Assembly (NCBI GenBank): GCA_049999725.1 | Contig: JBNGIS010008920.1 | Coordinates: 1-54,776, forward strand | Reading direction: 5' to 3' | DNA from: Haplomitrium mnioides | Lineage: Eukaryota; Marchantiophyta; Haplomitriopsida; Calobryales | DNA: 54,776 nt | Part shown: positions 34,368-47,626 of the stretch, piece after piece | Position numbering within the stretch: position 1 is the first letter of the stretch | How the letters are laid out: each line of letters begins with the position of its first letter | Notes under the pieces: model-generated | Databases searched by the model: none | Told to the model about the DNA's origin: nothing | What the model saw: the letters and a program-made list of their open reading frames with translations, nothing else | Made by a program: the position numbers and the translations under genes

Positions 34368-37300
34368 AAACCTACTCGATAGCTCAAAGTTTGTCTCCAT
34401 GCATATATTTTGTGTGTGTGTGTTTTTTTACTTATTGTTATGAGATTATAACAATTTCCTATTTAGAGAAACTCTATAGGTGCGTACAAATAATTCCAGA
34501 AATTGAACATATGTCCCATATGTGACTACAAAAACTACTCATATACGTAAAGTGTAACTATGTGTTGCATCTAAAAATAATGGCATGTTTAATGGTCTTA
34601 TAGTAGTTTTAATGGGTAGATGTTTAATTGCAATATGCATAATAAATAATTTTCTTCCAATGAAAAATTCATGAGGTATTATGATCTTAAATACATGTAT
34701 GCTCTCAATAACTACACTTGTAAGAAGTAGTGACATAAAAGGATTGTGTTGTTTGTGTATTAGTAAGATCTAAAAGCCACATGTAAATACCAAGTAGGAA
34801 AAGTTTCACTCACAGAACTTTATTAACAAAAGACGAATTCTCCTATGGTAGGGGATTGGAGTCAAAGTTTGCCAAATCCAAGAAGTCTTTCATGTTAGCC
34901 TACTCTTTAAGTTATATTGTAAGACATGTTTAAATTAGGATTCCATGGCCTCACACTCCTTTTTCTCCCATCTTGACACTCTTTTATATCAAGAACATAG
35001 TTCATATGTTTTACATTATTAGTGCATGTTTTTGGTAACAGCTAAGTTCATGAAGCTAAGTTCATGAACTAATTCTGCAACAACTAAGTTCATGAACTAA
35101 TTCTGCAATTTTTATGTAGTTATCCAAATTCAGGTCTTTTGCATATGACTTTGAGCAACATGGAGTATTAAATAACTCACAATTGAGTAGATACACCAAT
35201 GTAAAAAAAAAAACTATTGTTTGCATCCTTGTAGATTTTCAATATAATACTAATATAAGCATGTAAATGCCATCAAAAAGCTTGTGAGACATGTCACAAA
35301 CTAGATACCTACCCATGGCTATCTACCCATAGATTTGGAGGTATATAGATGTTGTTGTATAGTTTTTTACAATATAATTAGTCCAATATATGGCTATAGA
35401 GTTGAGGGCTAGACAATGAAACTTTTTGAGAATGAACTTGGCCATCAACAACTTGTGTGTTGATGTCAATCCATGTACACATCACCAACTTACTCAAACC
35501 TTTTTCTTTCACATTTTATGAACTTCACTACACCTCATCAATTGGCTAACAATAACATAGATTTTTAGATAAAGCATATAGTTGGAAGCAATAAGTGAAC
35601 TACATGTAAGTCACCAAAATATATACTTATTTTTAACTACATATATTCTAACTTAGTTTAGACATACATATTAAACACTCACTACTATGACCCAAAAATA
35701 TCTAGCAACATACTTCTCAAAGCATGAACTATTGTTTGGGCATACAAAATGGTGAATTTAGGTTCAAAATGGGGTAAAAACATAGGCATTTAAAAATATA
35801 TATGGTTAAAAACATTTCTTTGTTTGTTTATTTGTATTTTTTAAGAGAACGTATTTTTGGGTAGTAAAACACATGCATGTAAATTGTAATAAATTTCTAT
35901 TTTATTTTGTAAGAACATTAAAACAATCAAATTCAAAAAAACACCAAAAAATTTGTTTTTTATTTGAACTTGCAATATAGTTGGAGAATATTCTAAGACC
36001 AAAACATTTAAGCTTTTTCTCAAATTAATAAACCTTAAAATTGACTTAGTAGTTCACATTTCCCACAAGCATAGTCATATTGCTACTATAAATCAATAAC
36101 CTAGAGGGTAACAAAAAGCATTTGGTTGCAACCCATGCTCACATAGGCTTTAGGGTTTGGTTTGGAGTCCATGTACACAAAAACTCAAGGTTTAAATAAT
36201 TCAACGAGGGTAAATAAAAGTGATCACATAGGTTGAGCTATTGTTCTTTTTATGGTATGCGCGCTTACCTTAATGGTGAGTATCTAAGTCTAGGTTCAGC
36301 AAGTTCATCATCGATAACTTCTATCAAACTATTGGAAGTCTTCCAAGGTAATACTCTCTCTATGATTTTCTCATCAAAAACTCCATAATAGAAGCTAGTC
36401 AATTTGGAGCGATTGCTTGATAGACTGTAACTAGGAATCGTATTTTCATATTGGAGTTAGATTCATCATTTTCTCCACTACTATAAGAAAAATTGGAGCA
36501 TGTCAAATTTTCATTGAAATAGCAAGCTATAAAATCCTATGTAGAAGGCCATTGAGTTCTTTTTGTTGCTCATCTCTTTGGAAAATTCTCTTCTCTTCTT
36601 AACTTCCCTATTTTGACATGACAAAGATTGTGAGCATGAGCTTGAAAGCCTATTTCACAATGTAGACACTCATTGGATTAAAAGCATTGTGTGGGACATC
36701 ATGTTTTTTTATATCGTCTTTTGATCTTCTAGTATTCAGATCTTATGAGTGTGAGCATCATATATTATGTATATTAGTTGGGTAGTTGGACAAGAAAAAA
36801 CGATGGTGTGCAGTAAGAAAGAATTAAATGTACTTGGATCAACGTAGAGGTAGAGTAATGAAGCAAAATCTTGACATTTAGAAGCAACATGATTGATGGC
36901 TTTTCTTGCAATGTTATTTTCTTTAAATGTTTTTTTATGCAATTTGGCTCATACATTTATGTGTATTTATCTCTTGTGTGTTGTACCCACATAGTGAGTG
37001 ATCAAAAAGATTCCCAAACATGTCTTAGTAGGCATAGTAAATGCAATGTCAAAGTGTTTGAAAAGATGTCCCATAATAATATTAGATTCTTAATTAATTT
37101 TCATGATCATTGTCCTTGTACAAAACACTTGAACAATTAAAAAGACACAATTTTACAAAATGTCGGTGTTGTCTTGCTAACAATGCTCTTGAAGTTATAC
37201 CCTATAACCATTGCCTCTACAAAGCTAAAGAAAGATTACAATGAGTTCATCTATGAACATGCTTGTGATTTCCAACACTAGTTTTCAGCTAATGCACTGA

Positions 37301-37773
37301 GTTGTTACTTTTTGCTTAGGAAACATGTTGGTTTCCTATGATGATTATTCTCCTACACGTTAGATACAAGAGAAAATTTTTTAGAAACAATGCAATTATA
37401 ATGAAAAAAGAAAAGTTTGGCTTTTACGTGAAATGCACTATGTTTTCCTTTACAAGCTCACCTTTTTGTCATATTTTCTAGATTTTGGTTTTGAGATTAT
37501 GTATGTAGATATAATTTGATTGATCATTTTTATGCATATCATCAAAATTCTTATATGTGTGGAGATTTGCTATACAATATATTACACTTGAATTTGACAA
37601 AATGATAATTGACATTGCAATGCTAGTCTTCCTTATCATCTTGCATACTTCATTGATAACTTCATTGATAACGACAAGAAAAATTATCAACGGCTAACTT
37701 GCAATCATTTATTGAGTCCATATAAATAAGACATAGTAGTTTGACGCTGTTATTGAGAGAAATTGAACTACAA
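34368..37773. other. unassigned AT-rich DNA
   Basis: No gene or element end was recognised. A tandem repeat of CTAAGTTCATGAACTAATTC-type units lies at 35,042-35,107. One hairpin-type AGTCCATGTACACA unit lies near 36,158. Frames of 60-89 codons at 36,736-37,140 have no motif. Confidence 0.45.
35042..35107. repeat. short tandem repeat
   Basis: CTAAGTTCATGAA occurs three times in a row. The last two units are followed by the same CTAATTCTGCAA, which indicates local duplication. Confidence 0.85.
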
Positions 37774-37804
37774 TAGTTGCTACTTTGAACAATAAACACG
37801 CTAC
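37774..37804 (+). repeat. left terminal repeat of copy B
   Basis: TAGTTGCTACTTTGAAC begins the region of similarity with copy C (53,607). Similarity starts exactly here in both and continues inward (for example ACRNGCTACT, then GAAC and a T-run). It matches the inverse of the right end of copy A. Confidence 0.6.
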
Positions 37805-39320
37805 TACAAACATGAACCTTTTTTTTCACAAAAATGTAGCTTTTGAGCTCAAAAAAGAGAGAAAACAAGTTTTTTTTTGAAAAAAAAAAACTATGTGAGT
37901 TTTTGAGCTTTATTTTTTGTCATTTTAATAAGCATTGTGGAGCAAGAATCAATTTCATTATGCAAAATCAAATGATGTTCTTAGTTTTTTTTAATTTAAG
38001 AAATCTTAAAATCAATGAAAAGTATAAAAATTATGATAAATTTCACATGAAACTTGTATTTATTACTAATTGCATATAAAAGCCCCAAAATTATAATATA
38101 CGTAAGAATTAGTTTTTTTAAAATAATTTTGTTTGCTCAAACTTTATGCACACACAGATATCATTCTCTTAAAATCTTATTTTTTGAAAACAAAACAGAA
38201 AACATGAAGAAGAAATCCAAGTGGACTAGAAGTCAAGGGAGTGAGTTTAGAATCCAAAGGCATATTCACCAACAAAATGAAACATAGCATGGATTTTGGA
38301 GCTCTATTTCAAGTTCAAGCAAGAAAAAAACTTTCTTTTGTGGTTGAAAATCCATGCGTGCAAAGGTTAAAGTGGGCATATTTTAGAATGTTTTATTAAT
38401 TAGATTTTTTTAAGTTCAGAGAATCATATATGCAAAGAAATCATAGTTCAAAATTAAAAAAAAAACTAGTGGTTTTAGAGATTTACTTGAGAGTTTAACA
38501 AGCAACATCTCCAAGCTTTTGACCGGAGTCTTTCAAACAAAAGGTTTCGAATTCTATAAGAGTCTTTGAGCGGTGTAGAATCTAAGTTCTACACAGTAGT
38601 CTTTGAATGTAGGAGGTTGAGGACTGTATATCATAGTTAGTATATGTGGAAGATTTGGATTTCCACATTAAAGTCTATACGCGCATAGGAATTTTAGCTC
38701 AACATCTGCACACTCGTGAATAAAGACTATGCTGAACCTAGGTTTTAAGTTCCGCATCAAAGACTTTGCACGCAAGAGGTTTTGACTTGCGCATCAAAGT
38801 CTATGTGTGCATAGGCTTTGGTCTTCTAGATCGGAGTCTAAATACACTTAAGGTTCTTTTTAACGCAGCAAACTCTAGGCTCACTTATGATTACTATTTT
38901 TTAAATTAGAATCTAGGGTTTAAAAGGGCACAAAGCTCTCCAACATAATCAAAGCACACAAAAGGTTTCAAGTTTAACATCAAATATCTTGCAAGCAAAG
39001 TATTAAGTAGTGGATTTGGGAAGACTCTTGAGTAATACCAAAACATTAAACTTTTTTAGAAAACAATAAAAAGAAAAGAATATAATTACATTTAAAATAA
39101 AAATAATTTTCACTAACCAATTGAAATTTATGATTAAATGTTTTAAATTTCATTCAAAGAAGATAAAAATGAACTTGGAATATTTTACACTACAAAGTTC
39201 AAGGTAGCATATAAATATAAAAATTTCTTGAAAACATTCTCACGTACTTTAATAAATAATTAAATTAAATTAAAATATAAACTAAAAGTGCACAATAAAC
39301 AACGAGGTTCCTAAATGACT
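37805..39320 (+). other. left subterminal region of copy B
   Basis: No gene is visible. It is co-linear with copy C (53,607-54,776), for example around AGTCAAGGGAGTGAGTTT (38,231; 54,071 in copy C), and carries the hairpin tandem repeats at 38,668-38,820. Confidence 0.65.
38668..38820 (+). repeat. hairpin tandem repeats, copy B
   Basis: Four diverged units start at 38,672, 38,724, 38,761 and 38,798, spaced 52, 37 and 37 bp. The core is AAGTCTATRCGYGCATAGG, whose middle CTATxC..GCATAG can fold as a hairpin. They correspond to the 52-bp units of copy C. Confidence 0.7.
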
Positions 39321-42300
39321 TTAGTCACTCAGGTCAACTGCTTCAGATTCATCTTGAGAAGATTCATCAAGATTAACACAATCTACCTCACTGTTAACAA
39401 CATTAATTGAATATCTTTAAAACATATGAGGTTTAATTTCTTTCTATCTTTCGTACTCAAATAGATTTGACTAAATAGTAGTGAGAGTAGTTTTTTTGAG
39501 TGCTAAGAAAACCAAAAGACAAATCATAATTTGTGTTATATCAAGTTAATTAATGTGTAATTGGGATTTGAGTTTCCCTTTTGTTGCTCTTATTTTTTCT
39601 AGAAAGCATTGCTTGAAAATGCATACTCAACCTCATAAGAAAACCATTGAACACATACTCTTTTCGGATTGAGAGGTTCTTCTACATCAACAAACAAAAC
39701 TTTGAAGACTTTGGCAATCCAAAACAATTTGCCTTTTGGGATGAGTGATGCAACAACATAATTAAACATTATTTCTTTCACCTCATATAGGCTGCCAAAT
39801 TCATGCTTGTATATGGTGTTGCATGAAGCAATTCTTTCTTGTGGTCTAGGTGCTCTTTCATAGACTGGTTGATGTGTAGAAACTATATGTTCAATTGGAA
39901 CAACTTACTCAACTTATTGAGCATCAAACTCATAACATTGACAAATATTTGCCAGTTGTGAAGGTGGAAAGATGAATTCTGCTTTGAGTCCTTCTCTTTC
40001 TCTTTCAAGGATGTAGGCGGTAATCTCTTGTTGGGCAATAAAAAAGTCATTCCACCATTGAATATCAGAATCTATAAAGAACTTGTAGTAATTCTCATTA
40101 ATGTTCTCCTTTATTCCAAAGACCACTTTCTCTACGTCAACTTCTCTTTCTTCCTTTTCAGATTATTTGATTTCAAAATATCCTTGAGAAGAATCAATAT
40201 TGAACTGAAAATTTCTCTTTCCACTTTAGTTAGACACTTGAGTTGACATATACCATCTAGAGATAACCAAAACTCATCTATTGAAAATGTTTTGCTCCAA
40301 ATCTTTGCCCTCAAATCACTGAACTTGAACTTGAATTGTTAATTAAAGGTAATGTAAGATATCCTTTGAACGTGAGAGGGACAGTATTGCAGAAAGAACT
40401 CAAAACCCCAAGTTTCTATCAAAAGAGGTACTTGTAGGTTAGGATTAAAAGACAATTATAACGCCTTTCTAAGATTAATAATCATGAAATCTTTGACTCA
40501 TTTCAATTGTTTCGAGAATTTGCCGAAAATTTGATCAATTTGATCATGAGTATGACCAATTATGAGAAATATGGCCTTGATTTTTCAAGAAACTTTCTTG
40601 GCAACAAGGAGACTAGAATATCCAAATAAGACCGATTTCTTATTCTCTCGAGTGGTATTGTCCAACTGAAGATGCAAAGTGAGAGGCATCAACCCTTCTC
40701 AAACATATAATATTCAATTGAACACCGCTCTGTTAAATTGGAGTCACTTCTCAAGTTTTTATAGGTAAATAAAACCCTTGAAGAAAGAGCTTCATTGAAT
40801 TTGAAGGCACCAACAACATACACACCCACCAAAAAATCTTTATCAAAATTTTTTTGGTGGTGAAGGCTAGTGTGGAATGGTTGTTTTCTTTTGGTCCATT
40901 TTATCAATCATAATTTTTAAGTACTTTTGAAATTGGCATAACATTTTCTTCGATGGTTTGCAAGTTTTGTTCTTTCTTTTATTTGTTGGTCATGATGAAG
41001 AAACAATTGGCATTTATATTTAATTGCATCATCACAAAAGGCCAAATAGATAAAAATAGATTTAAACATGTGAGGATGTTTTGAATTTCAAATAATAACC
41101 TCATACATTAAGAATATTCAAAGCAGTTTCAACAAATGTTTGGATTAGAAGAGTTGAAAATTTTAAAAAAGATTAAAAATATACTTGAAACTATTTAAAC
41201 TTAGGAAAAAGTGAATATCATCTACAATAAGTACTTTTTTTTTACTTAAAATAAGCAAAAGTTTTGAGAGAAGAAAAATAAGATTTGCGCCATCAGGTCA
41301 CAAATTGGAACTTCAATTTCAATGTTATCTTAGATTTTATGCTTGAATAGAATTCAAATTTACAATAACTAATCTTAAGAACAAATATGTTCAGTAGAAA
41401 CAATAATTAATCCTATTCATGCATAGGATCAAAAGCAACAACAACTATATTTTAGCTTACTTTGACTGTTGTTGTGACTATTTTTGAAAGAAACAAGAAC
41501 AAAACGTATCCATGGATCGGGTTTGCAAACAATATAAACGATTCTTGATATTGTTTATCTAGTAAGATAGCTTAGATTGAAAGCAACAATAGCAAAATCT
41601 AGTGCAAGTCTAAGGCCACAACTAGCAAAGAAAACAATTCCTTGTTATGCTTGACTCGTGACGTGTTTTCAACTCAAACTAAAGGCAACAAACTCTATTT
41701 GATCATAGATTCTATCCATACAATTCTAGTCGCTAAGGTTTATATCACTCCTACATTGTTTTTGAAACAACTTAGCATAACCAATATCTTGTTATACTAA
41801 GTTGAGAAATTAAATCATCTTTAGAACAAAGCTTTTCTTTTGTTAAAAGAGCATCATAAAAACCATAGAGAAGAGAAGAAATTTGTTTCCTTTGTGAGAC
41901 TCCAAGACAAATTTTTCTCACAATGATTTTATTTCTTCGCAGGTTTCACAAACAACAAATCTAATGCGTTTTGAAATTTCAGAATTTGAAAAATGACTTC
42001 TCAAATGTTTTGTAAAACTTGAAAAACAAAGAATACATTTTAGATCTCTCTCTTTCAATTAAGTTGTGTAGTAGTCATAAACTTCCCATTTTGTAAAATT
42101 TTCGAGCAAGTTATGAACTTCATAAGTGGGTATTCTCTCATAGTTTCACTAGAAAACGCTATCCATCCATTTACTCACAAATACTTACTAAGAAGATATG
42201 TCCCTATTTCCAAAAATGCCTCTAGAATTTGCGCTTTTGAAATTATTAATCCTTTGGATTCTATCATTCCCTACCAATAATATTAATTTGAAGTCTCTTC

Positions 42301-42733
42301 TATAGACAAAGGTACCACTAGGCTGAGTGAACCAAATGTCAACATTAGGGTCTTTGCTTGGTATTCCTCAATGTAGTGTAATATCTCGATTCTTCATGCT
42401 TTGTAAAAAATATATTTCTCTCACATTTTTTAAAAATATGTCTTATACAATGACAAACAATTATTTGGACAACATGAAATTCTCCTCACTTTCAAAATTG
42501 ATGTTGGATCGAGTTTTTTCTTCACAAATCTCTCACCATGAAGAACTTTTGACAAAGAATTTTCATATGAAGTATGTATTTGCTTGGGTCTTGGTCGAGA
42601 CAAAGAGTTCTTTCGTCTTGTCAGTCGACTCAGTTCGTAGAAAAATCCAACTATCAAAGATAATTTATTATCTTGGAGATCTTGAACATCATTGAAAACA
42701 TTGTTTGTTTCTTTGAGATAAATTTTCTATCGA

Positions 42734-42738
42734 TTTAG
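42734..42738. repeat. target-site duplication TTTAG (left)
   Basis: TTTAG lies directly before the Copia 5' LTR and again after its 3' LTR at 47,627-47,631. Copy A has the same site uninterrupted near 14,832. Confidence 0.92.
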
Positions 42739-42995
42739 TGTTGAAATACCAAGCTATGTACCTAACCCGTTGGGATGACGAGTAGAGACTTATTTTTAAC
42801 CCTCTTTAGGGATAGTTTTTTAAAGTTAATTTAGGGTAAATTTAAGTATAAAAATAGAGTATGTAGAGAGAAAAGAAGGGAGATCGAAGAGAGAGCGCCG
42901 CCATGCCGCAAGCCTCTTCCCTTTTGTAAATTCATTGTGTTGAATACAATCTCTCATATTTGCCTCCAAAGATTTGTCTCCTTGATTTCTTTACA
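42739..42995 (+). mobile_element. 5' LTR of nested Copia
   Basis: Begins TGTTGAAATACC and ends TTTCTTTACA. It has about 15 differences from the 3' LTR. Confidence 0.95.
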
Positions 42996-43007
42996 TGGTA
43001 TCAGAGC
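42996..43007 (+). promoter_or_regulatory. primer binding site of nested Copia
   Basis: TGGTATCAGAGC directly follows the LTR and is the standard complement of the plant initiator-Met tRNA 3' end. Confidence 0.95.
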
Positions 43008-43097
43008 CTGGTTTGTGAGGAGAATACAATCGCAAAGAGTAGATGATCAATTTGGTTTGATATCCTTTTTTTCCGAAGGTGTCGAGAAGTTGCGTAA

Positions 43098-46000
43098 ATG
43101 GGTGATTCCAATTCCGTTGGTATTGAGAAGTTGGAGAAGAACAACTACCAGCCGTGGAGGTTCCGGATGAGGAACTATTTGATAGGCAAGAGCCTATGGG
43201 GGTATGTTTCAGGTGAAGGAAAGGAACCGCAACTTCGTTCAGTTAATGTAACAGATCAAGAATTGAAGGCATGGAAAGCTTGGAACGAAAAAGATAAGAA
43301 GGTGATGTTTTTAATTTCGCAGAATTTGTCAAACAGTATGGTTGGACACATACAAGATTTGGAGTCTTCAAAAGATGTATGAGATACGTTAGAAAGGCTC
43401 TATAGTACAAATACTAGAGCTAGAAAGATTCAATTGAAAAATGAGTTGAATAACATAAAGAAGGCACGCAACATGTCGGTGAATGATTATGTCTTGAAGA
43501 TAAAAGAGACATCAGATGCATTAGGATCTATTGGTGTGGTTGCAGAGGATGATGATTTAATGTCCGCAGTATTGAATGGTTTGAAGGATGATGAGAAGTG
43601 GAAACCGTTTGCCACTTCTGTTTATGTTCGGGAAAATCTTCCTAATTTTGATGAGCTAGTCTCCTTGATGATAATAGAGGAGAGAAACATTGGTGGACCT
43701 ATTTCAAAAAACGGTTCTAATGAGCAGGCACAGGGCTTCTACTCATGATATGGTAGAGGCAGGGAGAGATCCCAAAGAGGACGTGGTGAAGGTAGAGGTT
43801 ATGTACAACATAACCAAAATCAACAAAATTTTGAGAATACATCTGGTGGTAGAGGCTGTGGAAATTTTCGAGGAAGTAGAAGCTTTCGTGGAAGAGATGG
43901 AAGGAAAAACAATCATGATGTAGTTTGTTGGGAGTGTGGAAAAGCAAGTCATTATGCAAATGATTGCTATAGCACGTCCAACAACAATAACAGAGGATAT
44001 AATCGGAGACAACAAGGAAATTATGCATTGTCATCGAAGAGTGATGGTGAGCGTCTCTTTGTTTTGCAACATATGATGAGTACTTATACACAAGGTTGTG
44101 AAAGTGATGCATGGTATGTGGATTATGGTGCGTCAAACCATATGACACATCATAAAAATTGGTTAAAAGAGTTGTATGATCGAGAGCAGCAAGGATATGT
44201 GGAAACATGTGATGCTACAGTTCATCCAATTGAGAAGATGGGAAATGTTCCACTTTCGACATATGATGGAAAGTCAAAGTATATGGCTAATGTATTCTAT
44301 ATACCAACAATTACAAAGAATTTGGTATCTGTTGGTCAAATGGTAGAACAAGGATTACATGTTGTTTTTAATGAAGATGGTTGCTTTGTGGAGGATTTGA
44401 AGAACTGAAACAGATTGGTTGCAAGAGGAAGTAAGATCAGAAGGATGTTTACATTGGATGTAAAGACTCCAATGGTAAATGACAATGTCATGTATACGCA
44501 AAAGAATACAGTTATTGAAGATGTAGATATCTGGCACAAAAGAATGGGACATATGAATCTACAAAGGCTGAGATCAATGTAGTCTATAGGTGTAGTTACC
44601 GGCTTGCCAAGGTTCAAGAATGTTGATATTCAGAAGCTGTGTGAAGCATGTCAGTTTGGAAAACAGTCAAGGCATCCGTTCTCGCATCAAAGAAATGTGA
44701 GTAAAAATCCTTTAGATGTAGTACATTCTAATGTGTGGGGACCTACTGAGCATGCATCAATGTCAGGAAATAAGTATTTTGTTACCTTTGTGGATGACCA
44801 TACAAGGAAGGTATAGGTTTATTTTATGAAGACAAAAGGAGAAGTGTTTGAGCATTTTAAAAGCTTTAAGAAGATGGTTGAGAAACAATCAGGATTGCAG
44901 ATTAAATGTCTACGGTCAGATGGTGGAGGTGAGTATTTTTCACTAGAGTTTAATAGATTTTTGGTAGATCATGGTGTGAAGAGGCAATTCACATGTAGAT
45001 ATACTCTACAACAGAATGGAGTTGCAGAGAGAAAAAATAGGCATATAGTAGAAATCGCTCGTGCCTTGATTAATGAGAAAAACATGCCAAAATACTATTG
45101 GGCAAAGGCTGTACATAAAGTTGTATATATCATGAACATGACTCCTACGGTAGGAATACATGATATTACTCGAGAAGATAGATTTACAGGTATTAAAAGT
45201 GATGTATCTCACTTGAAAGTATTTGGATGTATTGCGTATGTATACACACCAGATGAGCTAAGGACTAAGCTAGATCCTAAAGCTGAAAGGTGTATTTTCA
45301 TTGGGTATTCTTTGGAACAAAAAGGATACCGATGTTACAACCCTGTAACACATAAAATCAGGGTAAGTAGAGATGTTGTATTTGATGAGTTGAGTAGTTG
45401 GTATGGTGTAGAAAAAGTTGTGAAGACTCATATGGAGGAAGAAGAAGTGCACGAAAAATCAGCAAATCAGGAATTACAATCACAACTGTTGAGTGGACCA
45501 GGAGAAAGTTCAAATACTCTATCTAAGAGTGTTAATCCATGGTTAGAAAGATTGAGTTCAAGTTCACCAAATGTATCAATTGGAAGTGCTAAAAGTAAGA
45601 CAGGTTCAACAAAAGGAAAGGAAAAGATGGATCAGCAGATGGATACAAGTCACTGAAGTGATGGTGAAGAGGTTGATATACCCACTTTCCAAACACCTGG
45701 TGTGCAAAGAATGCAGGATGAGGTACGTAGATCTATATGTATAAGATATCCAGTAAGGAGGTTGAGTTATGATAGTTTTTCTGCACGTCATTATGCATAT
45801 ATGGTGAAAGTTATACAAGATGTAGAACCCACTTGTTTTGAGGATGCAATTGACATACCTGAATGAGAGTTAGCTATCGATGAGGAAGTGAATGCACTTG
45901 ATGAGAATGAGACTTGGAAGCTAACACCACTACCTGATGGAAAGAAAGCGATTGGTTGTAAGTAGGTTTACAAAGTTAAACATAATGCAGATGGTTTGAT

Positions 46001-47408
46001 AAGCAGATACAAGGCTAGACTAGTAGCCAAAGGATATGCTCAAACATATGGGATATATTTTGATGAAACATTCAGTCCTGTTGCGAAGATGGCAACTGTA
46101 AGAACTGTGATTGCTATGGCTACTGCTAAGAGATGGGGTTTACATCAGATGGATGTAAAGAATTCTTTTTTAAATGGAGAGCTACATGAAGAAGTGTATA
46201 TGGAGCAGCCACAAGGATATGTACACCATAAGTTTCCAAATTATGTGTGTAAGTTGAAGAAAGCCTTATACGGATTAAAGCAAGCACCAAGAGCATGGAC
46301 AGACAGAATAAGCAAGTTTTTACAAAGTATTGGATTTGTCATCAGCGAGGTAGATTACTCTATGTATGTGCAGAAAACAAATACAGGTTTGGTTATCACA
46401 GTAATATATGTTGATGATCTGATTATTACAGGTGATGATAAGTTGCAGATTGAAAATGTTAAGAAGAGGCTTGGAGCCGAATTTGATATGAAAGACTTGG
46501 GAGAACTTATATACTTCTTGGGTATAGAAGTAATAAGATCACAACAAGGTATTTGGTTACTTCAACGAAAGTATATTTTGGATATGTTACAAAAATACGG
46601 TATGACAACATGTAAGCCTATTTCTACTCCACTTGAACAGAATGCAAAGTTAAGAGCTGATTTGGGAGATGAATTGGAAGATCCAACTGTGAATCGGAAA
46701 ATAGTTGGAAGTTTGATTTATGCCACCATGACAAGACCAGATATGTCTCATGATGTGGGAGTACTCAATCAGTTTATGTAGGTGCCAAGAAAGCCACATT
46801 TAGATGCGGCAAGGAGAGCATTACGTTACTCAAAAGGCACATTGAATTATGGTTTATTTTATGCATACGGAGTTGAAGTAAAACTTTTCGGATATACTGA
46901 TGCAGATTGGGCTGGATATACATATGACAGAAGATCTACAAGTGGTTATGTTTTTAGTATTGGAGGTGCTATAGTGAGTTGGAGCAGTAAGAAGCAACCT
47001 ACAGTTGCTTTGTCAAGCACAGAGGCAGAGTATAGAGGAGCAGCAATGGCTGCATGTGAAATAGCTTGGCTACGCAAGCTAGTGCCTGATTTAGGACATG
47101 ATGTGCAAGAGCATGTGACTTTGTATTGTGACAACATAAGCAATATACAACTGGCAAACAATTTGGTGTTTCATGCAAGGACGAAACACAATGAAGTTCA
47201 TTACCATTACATACGAGAGAAGGTACTTGAAGGTGAAATTGATTTGGTGTATGTGAATACAGATGAGCAAGTAGCTGATATTTTTACAAAGTCAATAGGT
47301 GTAGAGAAGCTATATAAGTTTCAAACTATTATGGGAGTGCTTGACATTGGCTTGAGCTTGAGGGGGAGTGTTGAAATACCAAGATCTGTACGTAACCCGT
47401 TGGGATGA
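43098..47408 (+). pseudogene. gag-pol polyprotein of nested Copia (nine stops, no frameshift)
   Basis: A single frame from ATG 43,098 runs through pol and a short way into the 3' LTR. It encodes a gag core (NYQPWRFRMRNYLIG), an RG-rich stretch, a zinc knuckle CWECGKASHYANDC and a protease site DYGASNHMT (DSG changed to DYG). Next come the HHCC region (WHKRMGHMN...CEACQFGK) and the integrase core (FVDDHTRK, LRSDGGGEY, NGVAERKNR). The reverse transcriptase has MDVKNSFLNG, YGLKQAPRAW and an intact YVDDLIITG. The RNase H has TDADWAG, SSTEAEYRG and LYCDN. Stops lie at 43380, 43746, 44406, 44580, 44814, 45654, 45864, 45963 and 46779. At least five fit a changed TGG or CAG codon. Confidence 0.95.
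47351..47368 (+). promoter_or_regulatory. polypurine tract of nested Copia
   Basis: CTTGAGCTTGAGGGGGAG directly precedes the 3' LTR. Confidence 0.9.
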
Positions 47409-47626
47409 CAAGTAGAGACTTATTTTTAACCCTCTTTAGGGTTAGTTTTGTTAAGTTAATTTAGGGTAAATTTAAGTATAAATACAGAGTATGTAGAGAG
47501 AAAACAAGGGAGATTGAAGAGAGAGCGCCGCCATGTCCCCAAGCCTCTTCCCTTTTGTAAATTCATTGTGTTGAATACGATCTCTCATATTTGCCTCCAA
47601 AGATTTGTCTCCTCGATTTCTTTACA
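47369..47626 (+). mobile_element. 3' LTR of nested Copia
   Basis: 258 bp, the pair of 42,739-42,995. It is followed directly by TTTAG. Confidence 0.95.

Larger units (their letters stand above)
42739..47626 (+). mobile_element. complete Ty1/Copia element nested in copy B
   Basis: 4,888 bp, with LTRs of 257 and 258 bp (about 94% identical by hand count), TG...CA ends and a TTTAG duplication. A perfect initiator-Met primer site and a polypurine tract are present. All coding domains are present in one frame, broken only by stops. It sits inside the transposase-like gene of copy B. Confidence 0.96.

Noticed and set aside
34590-34740. Short minus-strand frame as a host gene exon
   Set aside because: No motif, no splice context and no neighbouring coding text.
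36473-36495. CACTACTATAAGAAAAA resembling a CACTA transposon end
   Set aside because: No matching inverted partner was found to its right. A similar word near 34,596 is on the wrong side. Chance is likely in AT-rich DNA.
43380-46781. Stop codons in the nested Copia as reassigned or RNA-edited codons
   Set aside because: U-to-C editing could restore CAG or CGA but not TGG, and both TGA and TAG occur at Trp sites. Ordinary decay explains all of them.
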